Assembly (NCBI RefSeq): GCF_029433115.1
Contig: NZ_JARNTV010000001.1
Location: 124,001-188,000, forward strand
Direction: 5' to 3'
Source: Sphingomonas sp. AOB5
GTDB lineage: Bacteria > Pseudomonadota > Alphaproteobacteria > Sphingomonadales > Sphingomonadaceae
DNA: 64,000 nucleotides
Both the position numbers and the translations under genes were made by a program. The notes under the pieces were generated by a model. The model was not told the DNA's origin. It saw nothing but the letters and a program-made list of their open reading frames with translations, and did not search any database. Positions 63,134 to 64,000 of this stretch are shown here, one piece after another. Position 1 is the stretch's first letter, and the number at the start of each line of letters is the position of its first letter.

Positions 63134-63976
63134 ATGCTTATCGCCGCCCAGCCAGTCAGTTCCACTCCGGCCAGTTCTGTCATCGTCGAACTCAGCATCG
63201 CGTTTCAGCCGATGCTCCATGGCGAGCGGATCTTCGCTTTCCGCGCCGAAGTCACCGGGCCGGGCGGGCGGGCGTTCGAAGCGGTGCTGGGTGCACTGGC
63301 TCCCGAAAAGCGCCACGCCCTCGATTGCCGCCGCGCCGCCCTTGCGCTCCGCCAGGCGATCGCCGCCGGCATCGTCCAGAGCGACGCGCTGCTCCTCCTC
63401 CCGGTCAACGCCGCCAGCGCCACGCCTGAAGCGCTGATCGCCGATCTTCTGGCCGCCGCGCGTGACAGCGGTTTCCCGGCCGACCGCCTCGTCCTCGAAA
63501 TCAGCGCCGACGAGCGCGGCAACCTCGCCCCCGCCACCCGCTTCGCCGAGCTTTGTGCGGAGGCTGGCATTTCGATTGCGCTCTCCTCCTTCGCTTCGGG
63601 TCCGGTCGGCCTCAACCTGCTCGCAAAGTTCGCCCCGCGCTTCGTCACCCTCGATCGCAGCCTGGTGCGCAACATCGATCGCAGCGAGTCGCTCCGCCTG
63701 ATCGTCGACGGCGCGCTCCGCCTCGCCCGGCGCCGCGGCGTCGTGATGGTCGCCCCGCTCACCGAGACTCGCGGCGAGCTGGCCGCGCTGCTGCGGATCG
63801 GCGTCGAGCATCTTCAGGGCGGCTGGATCAATGTCGAACCGGCCCAGCGCCGCATCGCCCCTCGCCGCGAACCGCGCACCCTGCCGCTCGGCACCCAGCG
63901 CGACCTGCTGACGCATCGCCGCCAGCCGAATCTGGCGCAGGACGCCATCGCCGCGCTGCGTTCGGTCCTCGCCTGA
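63134..63976 (+). CDS. degenerate EAL-domain protein
   Basis: A 280-residue protein with an EAL-like fold: IAFQPMLHGERIFAFRAEV, RLVLEISADERGN, IALSSFASGPVGLNLLAKFAPRFVTLDRSLVRNI and a final HLQGGWI. The catalytic residues are replaced: the EAL triplet reads AEV, the DDFGTG position reads SSFASG, and K-x-D reads T-x-D. It should therefore not hydrolyse c-di-GMP, though it might bind it or a partner protein. AGGGGAG precedes the ATG at 63134. Confidence 0.75.
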   Translation: MLIAAQPVSSTPASSVIVELSIAFQPMLHGERIFAFRAEVTGPGGRAFEAVLGALAPEKRHALDCRRAALALRQAIAAGIVQSDALLLLPVNAASATPEALIADLLAAARDSGFPADRLVLEISADERGNLAPATRFAELCAEAGISIALSSFASGPVGLNLLAKFAPRFVTLDRSLVRNIDRSESLRLIVDGALRLARRRGVVMVAPLTETRGELAALLRIGVEHLQGGWINVEPAQRRIAPRREPRTLPLGTQRDLLTHRRQPNLAQDAIAALRSVLA

Positions 63977-64000
63977 CTTGCGCTATGCAGCAGCGGCGTT

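Overview
The window is chromosomal DNA from an alphaproteobacterium close to Sphingomonas. The evidence is the high GC content, a MucR/Ros regulator, the gene order tsaB-rimI ... fur-plsC-miaB ... phoH-ybeY-corC ... lnt ... metK typical of the class, and Ti-type (TraA) mobilization genes with DUF736 and DUF6118 neighbours. The genus is an inference from gene content and protein style; no 16S rRNA gene is present.

Left chromosomal arm (1-6981). A minus-strand cluster holds a PAPS-type sulfotransferase (cut by the window edge), two small membrane proteins and an arylsulfotransferase-like protein. Next come an OmpR-type two-component system with a probable autoregulatory direct repeat, a DctA-type dicarboxylate symporter, a YbaK-type deacylase and tRNA-Leu(CAG).

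Integrated island (about 6960-39766, 32.8 kb). A P4-type integrase lies directly behind tRNA-Leu. A degenerate copy of the tRNA 3' end (39739-39766) marks the far boundary. The backbone comprises the integrase, an AlpA-type regulator, a HTH_17 regulator, a ParB-like protein, a sigma-region-4-like protein, an MNT-HEPN fusion, DUF736, TraC/TraD-like proteins, a recognisable oriT core, the relaxase-helicase TraA and DUF6118. No type IV secretion genes are visible, so I read it as an integrative mobilizable element. Its cargo looks like an anti-phage defence repertoire: (a) an Mrr-like nuclease-STAND ATPase followed by an HKD nuclease-like protein; (b) a PUA-like/HNH protein; (c) a DUF4747-like protein overlapping a multi-spanning membrane protein, in locally low-GC DNA; (d) a 1264-residue nuclease-STAND protein; (e) a four-gene, translationally coupled Druantia-like operon consisting of druA, a 930-residue protein, a 355-residue protein and a giant DruE helicase. 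The Druantia-like operon does not match the gene count of the described types and, with the DUF4747/membrane pair, is the best candidate here for an undescribed system.

Right chromosomal arm (39866-64000). It opens with an M16 peptidase, an aspartyl hydroxylase-like protein, Nfu, and a malonic semialdehyde reductase-like protein. The conserved housekeeping block follows: tsaB, rimI, mucR, fur, plsC, miaB, phoH, ybeY, corC, lnt and metK. Small secreted proteins, a sorbosone/glucose dehydrogenase-like protein and VOC and PHA-granule-type proteins lie between them. The window ends with a degenerate EAL-domain protein. Two families of dispersed inverted repeats sit between these genes, and metK has a short leader that can be drawn as an H-type pseudoknot.
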